A DNA stretch of 64,000 bases from an uncultured Victivallales bacterium (GTDB lineage: Bacteria; Verrucomicrobiota; Lentisphaeria; Victivallales; UBA1829). The stretch spans positions 1 through 64,000 of the forward strand of contig CALXSJ010000015.1 of assembly GCA_944391115.1 (NCBI GenBank), in the 5' to 3' direction. Below, piece after piece: positions 48,620 through 56,467 of this stretch. Position 1 is the first letter of the stretch. Each line of letters begins with the position of its first letter. The notes under the pieces were generated by a model. It was given only the letters and a program-made list of their open reading frames with translations. It made no database searches and was not told where the DNA came from. The translations under genes were made by a program, and so were the position numbers.

Positions 48620-49363
48620 TCATCCGCGCGGACGGAGCTTGTGAAGAGCGGCGAGCGACTGCGCGACCCCTTTCTCCGGATCATTTTTTTCTTCATATTC
48701 CACGACAATCCATTCCGTATTGCCGCGTTTTTCACAGAAATCCAGAATTTTTTCCCACGGAAGATCGTCCGCTCCGATTGCGGGGGCGAATTTTTCAGCC
48801 GCCGAGTAGGGCTTGAAATGGATCGACTGGCTGCGTCCGGGATATTTCTCCAGCACGGCGGGAACATCCGCGCCTCCGCTTGCGGCATTGCCCGTGTCCA
48901 GCTGCAGAATCACCTGCGGGAGCGTGTTTTCCGCGACGATGTCCCAGGGAAGAAGTCCGTCCACCGGCTGAAATTCATGTGCATGATTGTGATAGCCGGT
49001 CCGGATTCCGTACGGCGCAAGCTTTTCCGCAATGGCATTCAGGCGGTCGGCGAATTTTTTCCATTCATCCGCGATGGGCGCATTGAACCATGGCACGCAG
49101 ACATACCGGTTGCCGAGAAGCAGATTCCGCCGGAGAACGGATTCGAAATCATCTTCCAGCGCCTCGATCGGCATGTGCCAGCCGGCGCAGGCAAGACCGG
49201 TTTCACGGAGGAGGGCGGGATAGAATTCCGCCTGGAAATGCATGCCGTAGAATTCCACTCCGGTGTAGCCGGCTTTCCGGGCTGTTTTCAGGGCTTCCAG
49301 CGGGTTGCCGTCATAAATGTTGCGGAGAGAATACGCCTGCAGGGCGATTGGCAGCTGAATCAT
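48620..49363 (-). CDS. Sugar phosphate isomerase/epimerase family protein (TIM barrel)
   Basis: A 247-residue protein of the xylose-isomerase-like TIM-barrel family (AP endonuclease 2 superfamily). Typical parts are ALQAYSLRN at strand 1, GYTGVEFYGM with the first metal-binding Glu region, GIRTGYHNHAHEFQP, VILQLDTGNAASGG with the Asp ligand, and a final IVVEYEEKNDPE. These enzymes bind a divalent metal and isomerise or dehydrate sugars, often inositol-type or keto-sugars. The start at 49363 is supported by AAAGGA 8 bases upstream. It is divergent from a fucose-isomerase-like gene, and the shared 236-bp region contains both promoters, so the two may serve one pathway. Confidence 0.88.
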   Translation of the reverse strand: MIQLPIALQAYSLRNIYDGNPLEALKTARKAGYTGVEFYGMHFQAEFYPALLRETGLACAGWHMPIEALEDDFESVLRRNLLLGNRYVCVPWFNAPIADEWKKFADRLNAIAEKLAPYGIRTGYHNHAHEFQPVDGLLPWDIVAENTLPQVILQLDTGNAASGGADVPAVLEKYPGRSQSIHFKPYSAAEKFAPAIGADDLPWEKILDFCEKRGNTEWIVVEYEEKNDPEKGVAQSLAALHKLRPRG

Positions 49364-49413
49364 TGTTCTGTCCTTTCCATAAAGTTTTCCGGATTGTGTC
49401 CGTTTGAGGGGTA

Positions 49414-49441
49414 CATATATCCTGTCAGAGCGGATTGTCAA
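49414..49441 (-). promoter_or_regulatory. Promoter of the sugar isomerase/epimerase gene
   Basis: Read on the minus strand, TTGACA (49441-49436) and TATATG (49419-49414) are 16 bases apart, about 50 bp before the start codon. It is one of the best promoter matches in the window. Confidence 0.7.
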
Positions 49442-49507
49442 GAGTTTCGGCGGGCGCTTTCGGAAGAAAGATGCGGAACGGTGCGCGGGGAGCCGCGGCG
49501 GACTGCG

Positions 49508-49568
49508 CCAAAAATCCGCTTTCTGAACCAAAAATCCGCTTGGCGGATCGTCTCTCCGCGTGTAATTT
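49508..49568 (+). promoter_or_regulatory. Promoter with two direct repeats upstream of the FucI-like gene
   Basis: CCAAAAATCCGCTT occurs twice, at 49508-49521 and 49528-49541, exactly 20 bp apart. The second copy touches a -35 box TTGGCG (49540-49545), which is 17 bases from TAATTT (49563-49568). Direct repeats two turns apart that overlap a weak -35 are typical of AraC-type activator sites. Confidence 0.6.
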
Positions 49569-49599
49569 TACTTCGACGCCATAAACTCAGGAGGATGTC

Positions 49600-50943
49600 A
49601 TGAAAAAAGTGAAGGTCGGTTATCTTTCTCTCGTCAAAGGAGCCTGGATCAATGAACGGCTTGCCGGGCAGCGCGCGGATGCCCTGAAAATGCTGAATGG
49701 ACTCGATATCGAAGTGGTCGATTGCGGCGGTCTGATTCAGAACGAGGCGCAGGCGGCGGAGGCGATCGACCGCTTTGCCTCTGCCTCCGTGGATTGTCTG
49801 CTGATTCATTTTCTGACATTCGCACTGGGCGCCTGCGCGCCCTCCGCGGCGAAGAAACTGGGGGTTCCCGTGATTTTCTGGTCCGTGCCGGAGCCTCCGA
49901 TGTGCGGCGGCCGCCTTCAGGCGAACAGTTTCTGCGCGACCAACATGAATGCGCACGCCTTGTGGCGGATGGGACTCCGCTATTCCTTTGTTTACGGGGA
50001 CAACGATTCCGTCCGGGAGAAACTGTGCGAAAAATTCCTCGTGGTGCGCGCCATTCGCGAACTGGCGGGACTGCGCATCGGTTCCGTCGGCGGCCGGGTT
50101 CCCGGATTTTATACGTCCAACTACGATGAGCTGGGGCTTTGTGCTAAGTTCGGTGTGGAAACGGAAAAGATTACGCTTCTGGAAGTGGTCGACAAAGCGC
50201 GGAAAATTCTGGAAGCCTCCGCGGAACCCGTTTGCGCCGCGGCGGACAAAGTCCGGGTCCGGGATGTCACGGCGGAGGAATTGCGGAAGCTCAAGGCGTT
50301 GTATCAGTCGCTCGTCGGTATGGCGGAAAAATACCGTCTTTCCACTTTTGCGCTCCGCTGCTGGCCGGATGTCAATGACATTTACGGTCTCGGCATATGC
50401 GGACTGATCGGAATGCTGAATGAAAGCGGTTACATCACCGCGTGTGAAGGCGATGTCCTCGGCGCCGTGGCGATGAAGCTGGCGCAGTGGCTTACCGACG
50501 GAGCTGTCCCGTTTTTCTGCGACTGGATCGCTTTCGATGAACGTGAGAACACCGGGGTCGTCTGGCACTGCGGCGCGGCGGCTCCCTCTCTCTGCCGCGC
50601 GGGCTGCAGTCCGCAGTTCTGCAAATCCTCGATCATCGACGGCGGCGGCGTCAAGGGCGTGACCTGTGAATTTCCGCTGAAGCCGGGCCGTGTCACAATG
50701 CTTCGGCTCGGCGAAACCCGGGAACAGGGAAAATACCGTTTGTTCGCCGCGGCGGGAACGGCGCTGGACACCGATCAGATTCTCCGCGGCAATCCGCTGA
50801 ATGTGAAGTTCGACCGCAGAATTCCCGAAATGATTGACACGGTCATCGAAAACGGCATTGAACACCATTACGTCGTCGTGCACGGCGACATCATGGACAA
50901 GCTCAGGCTGTTTGCCAAATGGATGGATCTGGAAATCCTTTAA
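49600..50943 (+). CDS. L-fucose/L-arabinose isomerase-like protein
   Basis: A 447-residue protein of the fucose isomerase-like family. The N-terminal Rossmann-like part begins KVKVGYLSLVKGAWINERL, and the central part has VPVIFWSVPEPPMCGG and RIGSVGGRVPGFYTSNYDE. The C-terminal domain contains FALRCWPDVNDIYGLGICG and ACEGDVLGAVAMKL, where Glu and Asp ligands for the metal are expected. Members interconvert aldoses and ketoses such as fucose and fuculose, but several branches act on other sugars, so the substrate is open. With a fucosidase in the same window a fucose role is tempting, but the two genes are 47 kb apart. The ribosome site AGGAGG is strong. It ends at a strong terminator. Confidence 0.88.
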   Translation: MKKVKVGYLSLVKGAWINERLAGQRADALKMLNGLDIEVVDCGGLIQNEAQAAEAIDRFASASVDCLLIHFLTFALGACAPSAAKKLGVPVIFWSVPEPPMCGGRLQANSFCATNMNAHALWRMGLRYSFVYGDNDSVREKLCEKFLVVRAIRELAGLRIGSVGGRVPGFYTSNYDELGLCAKFGVETEKITLLEVVDKARKILEASAEPVCAAADKVRVRDVTAEELRKLKALYQSLVGMAEKYRLSTFALRCWPDVNDIYGLGICGLIGMLNESGYITACEGDVLGAVAMKLAQWLTDGAVPFFCDWIAFDERENTGVVWHCGAAAPSLCRAGCSPQFCKSSIIDGGGVKGVTCEFPLKPGRVTMLRLGETREQGKYRLFAAAGTALDTDQILRGNPLNVKFDRRIPEMIDTVIENGIEHHYVVVHGDIMDKLRLFAKWMDLEIL

Positions 50944-50968
50944 AGGTTCCGGAAGAGACGCTGCAAAA

Positions 50969-51000
50969 AAAAGCACGGCGCCGGAAACGCCGTGCTTTTT
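50969..51000. terminator. Bidirectional terminator between FucI-like gene and fabZ
   Basis: AAGCACGGCG (50971-50980) pairs with CGCCGTGCTT (50988-50997) over 10 bp with a 7-base loop, and there are A- and T-runs on either side. It serves both convergent genes. Confidence 0.9.
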
Positions 51001-51027
51001 CTGTGCCCGTGATCGCGGAATCCGCGG

Positions 51028-51948
51028 TCAGGGATCGACAATGGCAAAGAGCATGGAGGTATGCGAGGCGAGCTTTTCACCGACATACATGTAGCCTTCC
51101 CCCTTGCCGAATTTCGATTTCCCGTCGGGGATGTCCACTTCAAGGCGGAGCTGATCGCCGGGGAAGACCGGAGCGAACATTTCGGATTTGTCAATGCCCA
51201 TGAAGTAGGCGATCTTGCCTTTGTTGTTCTCATGTGAGAGCATGTAGATTGCGCCGACCTGCGCGATGATTTCCGCCTGGACCGCACCCATGAGAACCGT
51301 GTAGCCGTCTTTGTACTGGCGGAAGATCGGTTCGCTTTCCGCAGTGTTCTTGACGCCGGTCACATGGCTGCCCTCGATTTTGGAAACATAGTCGACAAAC
51401 AGGAAAGGATAGCGGTGCGGAATCAGTTCCATGATCTGGTTGACGCTCATGACGCTGTTTTCGCCTTTGTCGAACTCATTGTAGGGCATGATCGGTTCTA
51501 CTGCTGCAACCTTCGGACGGATTGCGACGACGCCGTTGGCGTTGCAGGCCACGCCGGAGTTGTTCCGGACGGTCGCCTTGAATTCCGCGCTGTCCGTTCC
51601 GATGTTGCAGAGTTCCACCTCGATCACGAGACGGTCTCCGGGATTGTTCGGGCGGCGGAATTTGATCTTGTGGAGTTCCTTGATGTAGAAGTCGCCCTTG
51701 CGCTCCGGATCAAGGCGCTTCCAGAGTCCGACCTCGGCAAGCTGCGCAATCGCCTCGACCTGAAGCACGCCGGGCAGGATCGGATGGCCGGGGAAATGGC
51801 CCATGAAGCAGGGTTCGTTCATTGTAACGGATTTGAGTCCCACAAGTTTGTTTTCACTCTCCACGAAGACGCGGTCGAGCAGGAGCATGGAGGGACGGCA
51901 GGGAAGAATTTCCCGGAGGGCGGAAACGCCGATCATTTCTCCAGACAT
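51028..51948 (-). CDS. fabZ: Double-hotdog FabZ-type 3-hydroxyacyl-ACP dehydratase
   Basis: A 306-residue protein made of two FabZ (hotdog) domains in tandem, about twice the usual 150 residues. FabZ dehydrates 3-hydroxyacyl-ACP in fatty acid synthesis. The first domain (about 8-145) keeps the catalytic pair His51 (GHFPGHP) and Glu65 (QVEAIAQ). The second (about 167-306) starts with LIPHRYPFLFVDYV, the classic FabZ opening, but its catalytic His position is Tyr212 (IFRQYKDGY), although Glu226 is kept. The second half therefore looks catalytically dead and may be structural or ligand-binding. The gene is 15 bases downstream of lpxC, so fatty acid and lipid A steps share one transcript. Confidence 0.88.
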   Translation of the reverse strand: MSGEMIGVSALREILPCRPSMLLLDRVFVESENKLVGLKSVTMNEPCFMGHFPGHPILPGVLQVEAIAQLAEVGLWKRLDPERKGDFYIKELHKIKFRRPNNPGDRLVIEVELCNIGTDSAEFKATVRNNSGVACNANGVVAIRPKVAAVEPIMPYNEFDKGENSVMSVNQIMELIPHRYPFLFVDYVSKIEGSHVTGVKNTAESEPIFRQYKDGYTVLMGAVQAEIIAQVGAIYMLSHENNKGKIAYFMGIDKSEMFAPVFPGDQLRLEVDIPDGKSKFGKGEGYMYVGEKLASHTSMLFAIVDP

Positions 51949-51963
51949 GGCTTTTTCCTTTCT

Positions 51964-52809
51964 TTATTTTCCGGCGGTATCCGCGGCGAGCATGGTTTTG
52001 GCAAGCTGCACATTCGTGGGATGACCGGGTTTGATTGCAATGACATGGGCGCGGACCCGTTTCCCCGTGAGGAAAAGATCGCCGACCATGTCCATGATTT
52101 TATGCCTGACCAGTTCATTCGGGAAACGCAGTCCGTTGTTGCTGATGATGGCTCCTTCGTGAAGAATGACCGCATTGTCAAGACTGCCGCCTTTGGCGAG
52201 GCCTGCCGCAATCAGCTGCGCGAGGTCGCGGTAGGCCGCGAATGTCCGGCACGGGCCGAGTTCCTTTTCAAAGCTTTCCGGCGTGATTTCCAGAGAATGG
52301 AACTGCGTGTCAAGAGCTGTTTCCCCGAAGGCCACGGTGCAGGTGATCCGGAAAACGTCCGACGGCAGGACGACCATTGTCGTCGCTCCGTTCTCGACAT
52401 AGAGCGGCGTCTTGGCGGTCCAGATCTGCGCGGGCGCGTTCTGTTCCCGGATTCCGGCTTCGCGGATCATCTTGAAATAAGGTCCCGCGCTGCCGTCGGC
52501 GATCGGGGGTTCGGCGTTGTCCATTTCCACGTAGACATTGTCCACGCGTGCTGCATGAAGCGCCGCCATGATGTGTTCCACCGTGACAACATACGCCTTG
52601 GATGGTGCGGCAATCGTCGTGGCGCGGCGGACGTCGATGACATTGGGGGCAAAGGCTCTGACCTCCGGAGAGCCGGGCATATCGGTTCTCCGGAACACGA
52701 TTCCCGTATTTTCCGGAGCCGGTTTCATGCGCAGATGGACGCGGAGCCCCGTATGGAGCGCGATTCCGCTGATTGCGGCCTCGCTTCCGATTGTATTCTG
52801 CATTTCCAT
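51964..52809 (-). CDS. lpxC: UDP-3-O-acyl-N-acetylglucosamine deacetylase LpxC
   Basis: LpxC is the zinc deacetylase that commits the cell to lipid A synthesis. The 281-residue protein has the two-layer LpxC repeats. The zinc ligands are His79 in TVEHIMAAL and the His and Asp in RHKIMDMVGDL. The catalytic Glu is in TVEH and the C-terminal His in KPGHPTN. The N-terminal GIALHTGL and DVRRATTIAAP regions are typical. It lies directly upstream of the double FabZ. In some phyla LpxC and FabZ are fused; here they are separate with a 15-base gap. It is divergent from miaA. Confidence 0.95.
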   Translation of the reverse strand: MEMQNTIGSEAAISGIALHTGLRVHLRMKPAPENTGIVFRRTDMPGSPEVRAFAPNVIDVRRATTIAAPSKAYVVTVEHIMAALHAARVDNVYVEMDNAEPPIADGSAGPYFKMIREAGIREQNAPAQIWTAKTPLYVENGATTMVVLPSDVFRITCTVAFGETALDTQFHSLEITPESFEKELGPCRTFAAYRDLAQLIAAGLAKGGSLDNAVILHEGAIISNNGLRFPNELVRHKIMDMVGDLFLTGKRVRAHVIAIKPGHPTNVQLAKTMLAADTAGK

Positions 52810-52952
52810 AATTGTTTCTGCTCTCGGTTTTAAAAATTTGAAAAATTTCTATAATTTAACGCCAAAACCGCATGATTACCAGCAGACAAGCATTATATTT
52901 ACGCCCTTGGACAATGATTTTTGCATTTTTTTTTGAAAAAAGGCCCTTTTTT

Positions 52953-53954
52953 ATGAATGATGACGGAAAAGTGATTGTGATTCTCGGTCCCACGGCATCC
53001 GGGAAAACCGCGTTCGGCGTGCGTCTCGCCTCCCGGATCGGTGGTGAGATTGTCAGCGTCGACTCCCGCCAGCTTTACCGCGGACTTGATATCGGAAGCG
53101 GGAAGGACATTGCCGAATACACGCTTCCGTCGGGGGAGACGGTCGGACATCACCTGATTGATATTGCAGAACCGGATCATCCTTACAATCTGGCGGAGTT
53201 CATGCGCGACTGCCGCAATGCCGTGGAAAAGATTCTTGCGGAGGGACATGTCCCTGTGCTGGTTGGCGGCAGTGCGCTGTATCTGGATGCGGTTCTGCAC
53301 AACTATTCGCTTCAGGGAGGGGCGCCGGATCCTGTGCAGCGCGCCGCGCTCCGGGCTCTTCCCACGGAGGAACTGCGCGAAAAGCTCCGCGTGCTGGAGC
53401 CAGCTTCCGAGATCCTGCGTCGAGAGCCGGAGAATCGGACGCGATTGATCCGGCGGATTGAGATGTTGACGCTGCCGCCGGATGAAGCACTGCTTTCCAA
53501 TGCAAATGCGCCCTCGGAGAAATGGCGTTTTCTGGTGACGGGTGTATTGCGCGACCGAGCGGAAATTCATTACCGGATTGAGAAGCGTCTGGACGAGCGT
53601 TTCGCTTCCGGAATGCTCGACGAGGCGCGGCATCTTCACGATGAAAAGGGGGTCAGCTGGGAACGGCTCGAATTTTTCGGGCTCGAATACCGCTACATGG
53701 CGCTTCACCTTCAGGGGAAGCTTTCGTTTCAGGAGATGCGCGATCAGCTTCTGATCCGGATTCGCCAGTTTGCCAAGCGTCAGGATTCCTGGTTCCGCAA
53801 CATGGAGCGCAACGGCATTGCGATCCACTGGTTCCGGGAGACGGAATTCGAGCAGGCGCTTGCGCTGTCGCGCGATTTCCTCGCGGAAAAAACTCTGCCC
53901 GAACCCGCCTTCAAACTCTCTGAGACTTTTTACGGGCCACGCAGCAGAGATTAA
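52953..53954 (+). CDS. miaA: tRNA dimethylallyltransferase MiaA
   Basis: MiaA adds a dimethylallyl group to A37 of tRNAs that read codons starting with U, which improves decoding. The 333-residue protein has the P-loop VIVILGPTASGKTAFG, the catalytic SVDSRQLYRGLDIGSGK and HHLIDIAEPDHPYNLAEF motifs, VLVGGSALYLDAVL, and the basic FAKRQDSWFRNM region near the end. The start at 52953 (MNDDGKV) is chosen because the family begins just before the P-loop; upstream in-frame ATG codons add a Phe-rich tail without support. The TAA stop at 53952-53954 is shared with the first base pairs of a 107-bp repeat array. Confidence 0.95.
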   Translation: MNDDGKVIVILGPTASGKTAFGVRLASRIGGEIVSVDSRQLYRGLDIGSGKDIAEYTLPSGETVGHHLIDIAEPDHPYNLAEFMRDCRNAVEKILAEGHVPVLVGGSALYLDAVLHNYSLQGGAPDPVQRAALRALPTEELREKLRVLEPASEILRREPENRTRLIRRIEMLTLPPDEALLSNANAPSEKWRFLVTGVLRDRAEIHYRIEKRLDERFASGMLDEARHLHDEKGVSWERLEFFGLEYRYMALHLQGKLSFQEMRDQLLIRIRQFAKRQDSWFRNMERNGIAIHWFRETEFEQALALSRDFLAEKTLPEPAFKLSETFYGPRSRD

Positions 53955-54180
53955 AAAAATTGCGGAAGCAATTATGATTCGTGCAGGCCTTTCAGTCCTG
54001 CCGCGCAAGGGTCAGCGACCCTTGACCCCGAGAAGAATGCGTTGCATTCTTCCGTCATTAAAAAAATTGCGGAAGCAATTATGATTCGTGCAGGAGTTCC
54101 AGTCCTGCCGCGCAAGGGTCAGCGACCCTTGACCCCGAGAAGAATGCGTTGCATTCTTCCGTTATTAAAAAAATTGCGGG
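53950..54180. repeat. 107-bp tandem repeat, two full copies and a partial third
   Basis: Units begin with ATTAAAAAAATTGCGG at 53950, 54057 and 54164, so the period is exactly 107 bp. Each unit is a chain of hairpins: AATTGC/GCAATT with a GGAA or GGGA loop, GCAGG/CCTGC, AAGGGTC/GACCCTT with loop AGC, and GAAGAATGC/GCATTCTTC with loop GTT. The third unit runs on into the 397-bp inverted-repeat module after its GCAGGACT/AGTCCTGC hairpin. The first unit starts inside the miaA stop codon. Confidence 0.92.
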
Positions 54181-54577
54181 AGCAATTATGATTCGTGCAG
54201 GACTTTCAGTCCTGCCGCGGTCCAGCTGCGCAAGCTGGTCGCCGGAGGCGAAATCTCCCCCGGCGGCGGTTCCACCCGCTTAAGGACGAGAAGCGAAGCT
54301 TCGAGAGCCGCCGACACAGTGCATGACCGCAGGGAATGATCCGGAGCTCTCGTGAATAATGAGTATTAAAGAGCCGAAAGAATGCTTGTGCATTCTTCCG
54401 ACTCCATGGATAAGCCCGGAGCTCTCGAACTTTTCCAGCAGAAAAGTTCTCGTCTCTGAGCGGTTTGAACCGCTCCGGGCGGGGGATTTCGCGCTCCGCA
54501 CGACCAGCGTTTCGCCGCTGGATCACGCCAAGGGCCAACGGCCCTTGACCCCGGGAAAAATGCAGCGCATTTTTCCG
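54181..54577. repeat. Left arm of 397-bp inverted repeat (hairpin-chain module)
   Basis: This 397-bp segment is the reverse complement of 56468-56864 with no gaps and 14 mismatches. The outer 271 bp (54181-54451) are identical and all mismatches fall in the inner third. It contains about ten hairpins, including CCAGCT/AGCTGG, GAAGC/GCTTC, CGAGAGC/GCTCTCG, AAGAATGC/GCATTCTT, GAACTTTTC/GAAAAGTTC, GAGCGGTT/AACCGCTC, CCAGCG/CGCTGG, AAGGGCC/GGCCCTT and GGAAAAATGC/GCATTTTTCC. Confidence 0.93.
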
Positions 54578-54589
54578 TTATCTTCTTTC

Positions 54590-56308
54590 TCAATACGCCG
54601 GAACGGAAGTTCTCCGGAATCTCTCCCCGTTTTCCACGTCCGGTTCCAGCTCAAAATTGTGTCCGTCGGAAGCATAGCGGTATGGCTTCCGCGTATCTGG
54701 ATACACAGGAAGCGCATCCAGATATTCCGGGACAAGGTTCTCCAATGCAGCCGGATAGGCGCCATGTTCGCTTCGGTAAAGTTTCAATGCCGCGGCAAGC
54801 ATGTTGAGCGCCTGGCCCCGCTGGTAAACAAGGGCGGCATTACGATAGTAGTCGGGAATTTTCGAATCCCACTCTCCCGTCTCGGGAACCGTCTCCGTTT
54901 CCATCTGTCTCAAAAGGGACTGAAGCGCAAGATGTGTATCAATCTCCTGCGCTGTTTTCGCAAGGTGCATCGGATAGGCAAAGCGGGCATTTTCCCAGCT
55001 CAGGGAACGCATGGCGGCAAGAAAATATCCGGTCTCGCCCGGCAGATTGAGGGAACGGGAACGCAGCAGGGAAAGCAATTCACGGTAAAAGGGAGCGTAT
55101 TCCTTCCCGTCCGGCCCCAGCGAAACCGCCGCAGGAGTAAGGATGCAGTAAACAGCATTCAGAACCAGCTCCGAAATAAGCCAGGTCTGCCGGGGCATGT
55201 TTTTCAACATGCGCAGACACACTTCCAGCTCGGGAAGAATCTTCTCCGTCTGTCCTGTTTCCCGGAAAAGCGCGGCACGGCCCGCACGGTTCCTCACATA
55301 CGAGCGGAAGTTGTTCAAGATCGGTCCGGCATCCACAGGATTCTTCTCGAACGGAGCCAGCGCCGCAGCTTCAGCGGCCAGCAGCACCTCAAAATCAGGA
55401 GCCTGGAAAAGTTTCAGAGTCTCACGCCGATTTTTCTCCGGAATTAAGCGACTCGCAGATACCGTTTTCTGTTGATTTTTCCTCGAAAGCAATTTTACGG
55501 CAGGAGTTTCATGCCAGGAATAAATGCCTGCAAACGGAAGAGAAAATTCGGGATGGCACTTGTAAAATTCGCTCACCGGCTTCAGAAGTTTCTCTGTTTC
55601 CGGAGACAATTTCCAATCAAGGGTATCCGGGACGACGCCGTTTGCCAGAGCCTTCTTTTCCGCCCCGGAAGCATACAGCTGAGCAGAAGCCAGCGCAACA
55701 AGCCAGAACGCAAGGCAGCAGAGTCCGGGCAGAACACTCATGCCGAGGAGAACTTTCCATCCCGTGCGGTCGGAAAAGCAAGTCCGGACACTCCATGCAC
55801 ACAGCAGAACAAGCAGAAAAAGAAAGGTTCCCAGAATACCGTTTGAAATAGTGCAGACCGGGGAGAAATTTCCGATCATGCACAGAAAAGCAATCATCCC
55901 GTAAACAGCAGGTGCAAAGCAGACGGAAACAAGTCCCGCACACAGCAGGATTCCCCACAATGCGTGCCATGGACTGCCGGCAGTTCTCCGGCAGTTGAAG
56001 GCACTCAGATAGAAAATGGGCACGGTCAGAAGCATACAGACAGCGATCCACCGGATCAGGGAATCCCCCATCAATGCCGACATGTTCAATTTTGCAAACT
56101 CATTATTCCATCCGAGCAGGAGTTCCTGAGCGCCTCTCATATCGCACAGCAGAAAGAGGAGAAGCGGAAGCGCGCACAAGACGGCGATTCCAAGTCCGAT
56201 GAAAAAACGTTTCACCAAAAGAGTCCGGTCGGGAACGGCTCCTGCAAAAAAGCCGCTGCACAACGCGCCGATCATCAGAACAACATACAATACTGCATAC
56301 CAGAACAT
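54590..56308 (-). CDS. Polytopic membrane protein with pseudopilin-like C-terminal tail, unknown function
   Basis: A 572-residue protein. The first 230 residues contain about six membrane helices (for example VLYVVLMIGALCSGFFAG, FFIGLGIAVLCALPLLLFLL, VLLGMSVLPGLCCLAFWLVAL). The rest is soluble and mostly helical, ending with LKLYRSEHGAYPAALENLVPEYL. This final stretch recalls the C-terminal region of type II secretion pseudopilins and related planctomycete-verrucomicrobial membrane proteins. No catalytic motif is visible. The start at 56308 (MFWYAV) has AAGGGG just upstream; the frame is open further upstream but runs into repeat sequence. The stop lies 13 bases from the left arm of the inverted repeat, and the gene is alone inside it. 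Confidence 0.8.
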   Translation of the reverse strand: MFWYAVLYVVLMIGALCSGFFAGAVPDRTLLVKRFFIGLGIAVLCALPLLLFLLCDMRGAQELLLGWNNEFAKLNMSALMGDSLIRWIAVCMLLTVPIFYLSAFNCRRTAGSPWHALWGILLCAGLVSVCFAPAVYGMIAFLCMIGNFSPVCTISNGILGTFLFLLVLLCAWSVRTCFSDRTGWKVLLGMSVLPGLCCLAFWLVALASAQLYASGAEKKALANGVVPDTLDWKLSPETEKLLKPVSEFYKCHPEFSLPFAGIYSWHETPAVKLLSRKNQQKTVSASRLIPEKNRRETLKLFQAPDFEVLLAAEAAALAPFEKNPVDAGPILNNFRSYVRNRAGRAALFRETGQTEKILPELEVCLRMLKNMPRQTWLISELVLNAVYCILTPAAVSLGPDGKEYAPFYRELLSLLRSRSLNLPGETGYFLAAMRSLSWENARFAYPMHLAKTAQEIDTHLALQSLLRQMETETVPETGEWDSKIPDYYRNAALVYQRGQALNMLAAALKLYRSEHGAYPAALENLVPEYLDALPVYPDTRKPYRYASDGHNFELEPDVENGERFRRTSVPAY

Positions 56309-56363
56309 TTTTTCCCCTTCTTTTTCTGCGATATCGGCATAATACCGGAATTGTCTATCTCCG

Positions 56364-56392
56364 AAAATAGCATAAAAACGGGAGAAAATCAA
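56364..56392 (-). promoter_or_regulatory. Promoter of the IR-enclosed membrane protein gene
   Basis: On the minus strand TTGATT (56392-56387) and TATTTT (56369-56364) are 17 bases apart, about 55 bp upstream of the start. A further TATAAT-like sequence lies near 56430. The promoter is inside the inverted repeat, so it would move with the gene on inversion. Confidence 0.5.
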
Positions 56393-56467
56393 GAATATCA
56401 AAGGACTGAGCCGCACAATATTATACTGTTTAATTAAAGGACATTGAACTTTGGCATGATCCAGTGA

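Noticed and set aside
52872-52952. N-terminal extension of MiaA
   Set aside because: The added Phe-rich segment is not part of the family and has no ribosome site; MNDDGKV at 52953 precedes the P-loop normally.
53950-54180. Tandem repeat as a possible CRISPR array
   Set aside because: The 107-bp units are contiguous and nearly identical with no unique spacers, and there are no cas genes.
54206-54538. Open frame of about 110 residues across the left inverted-repeat arm, with a near twin at 56519-56839
   Set aside because: Both are translations of the palindromic modules; they have no ribosome site, and the similarity simply reflects the DNA inverted repeat.
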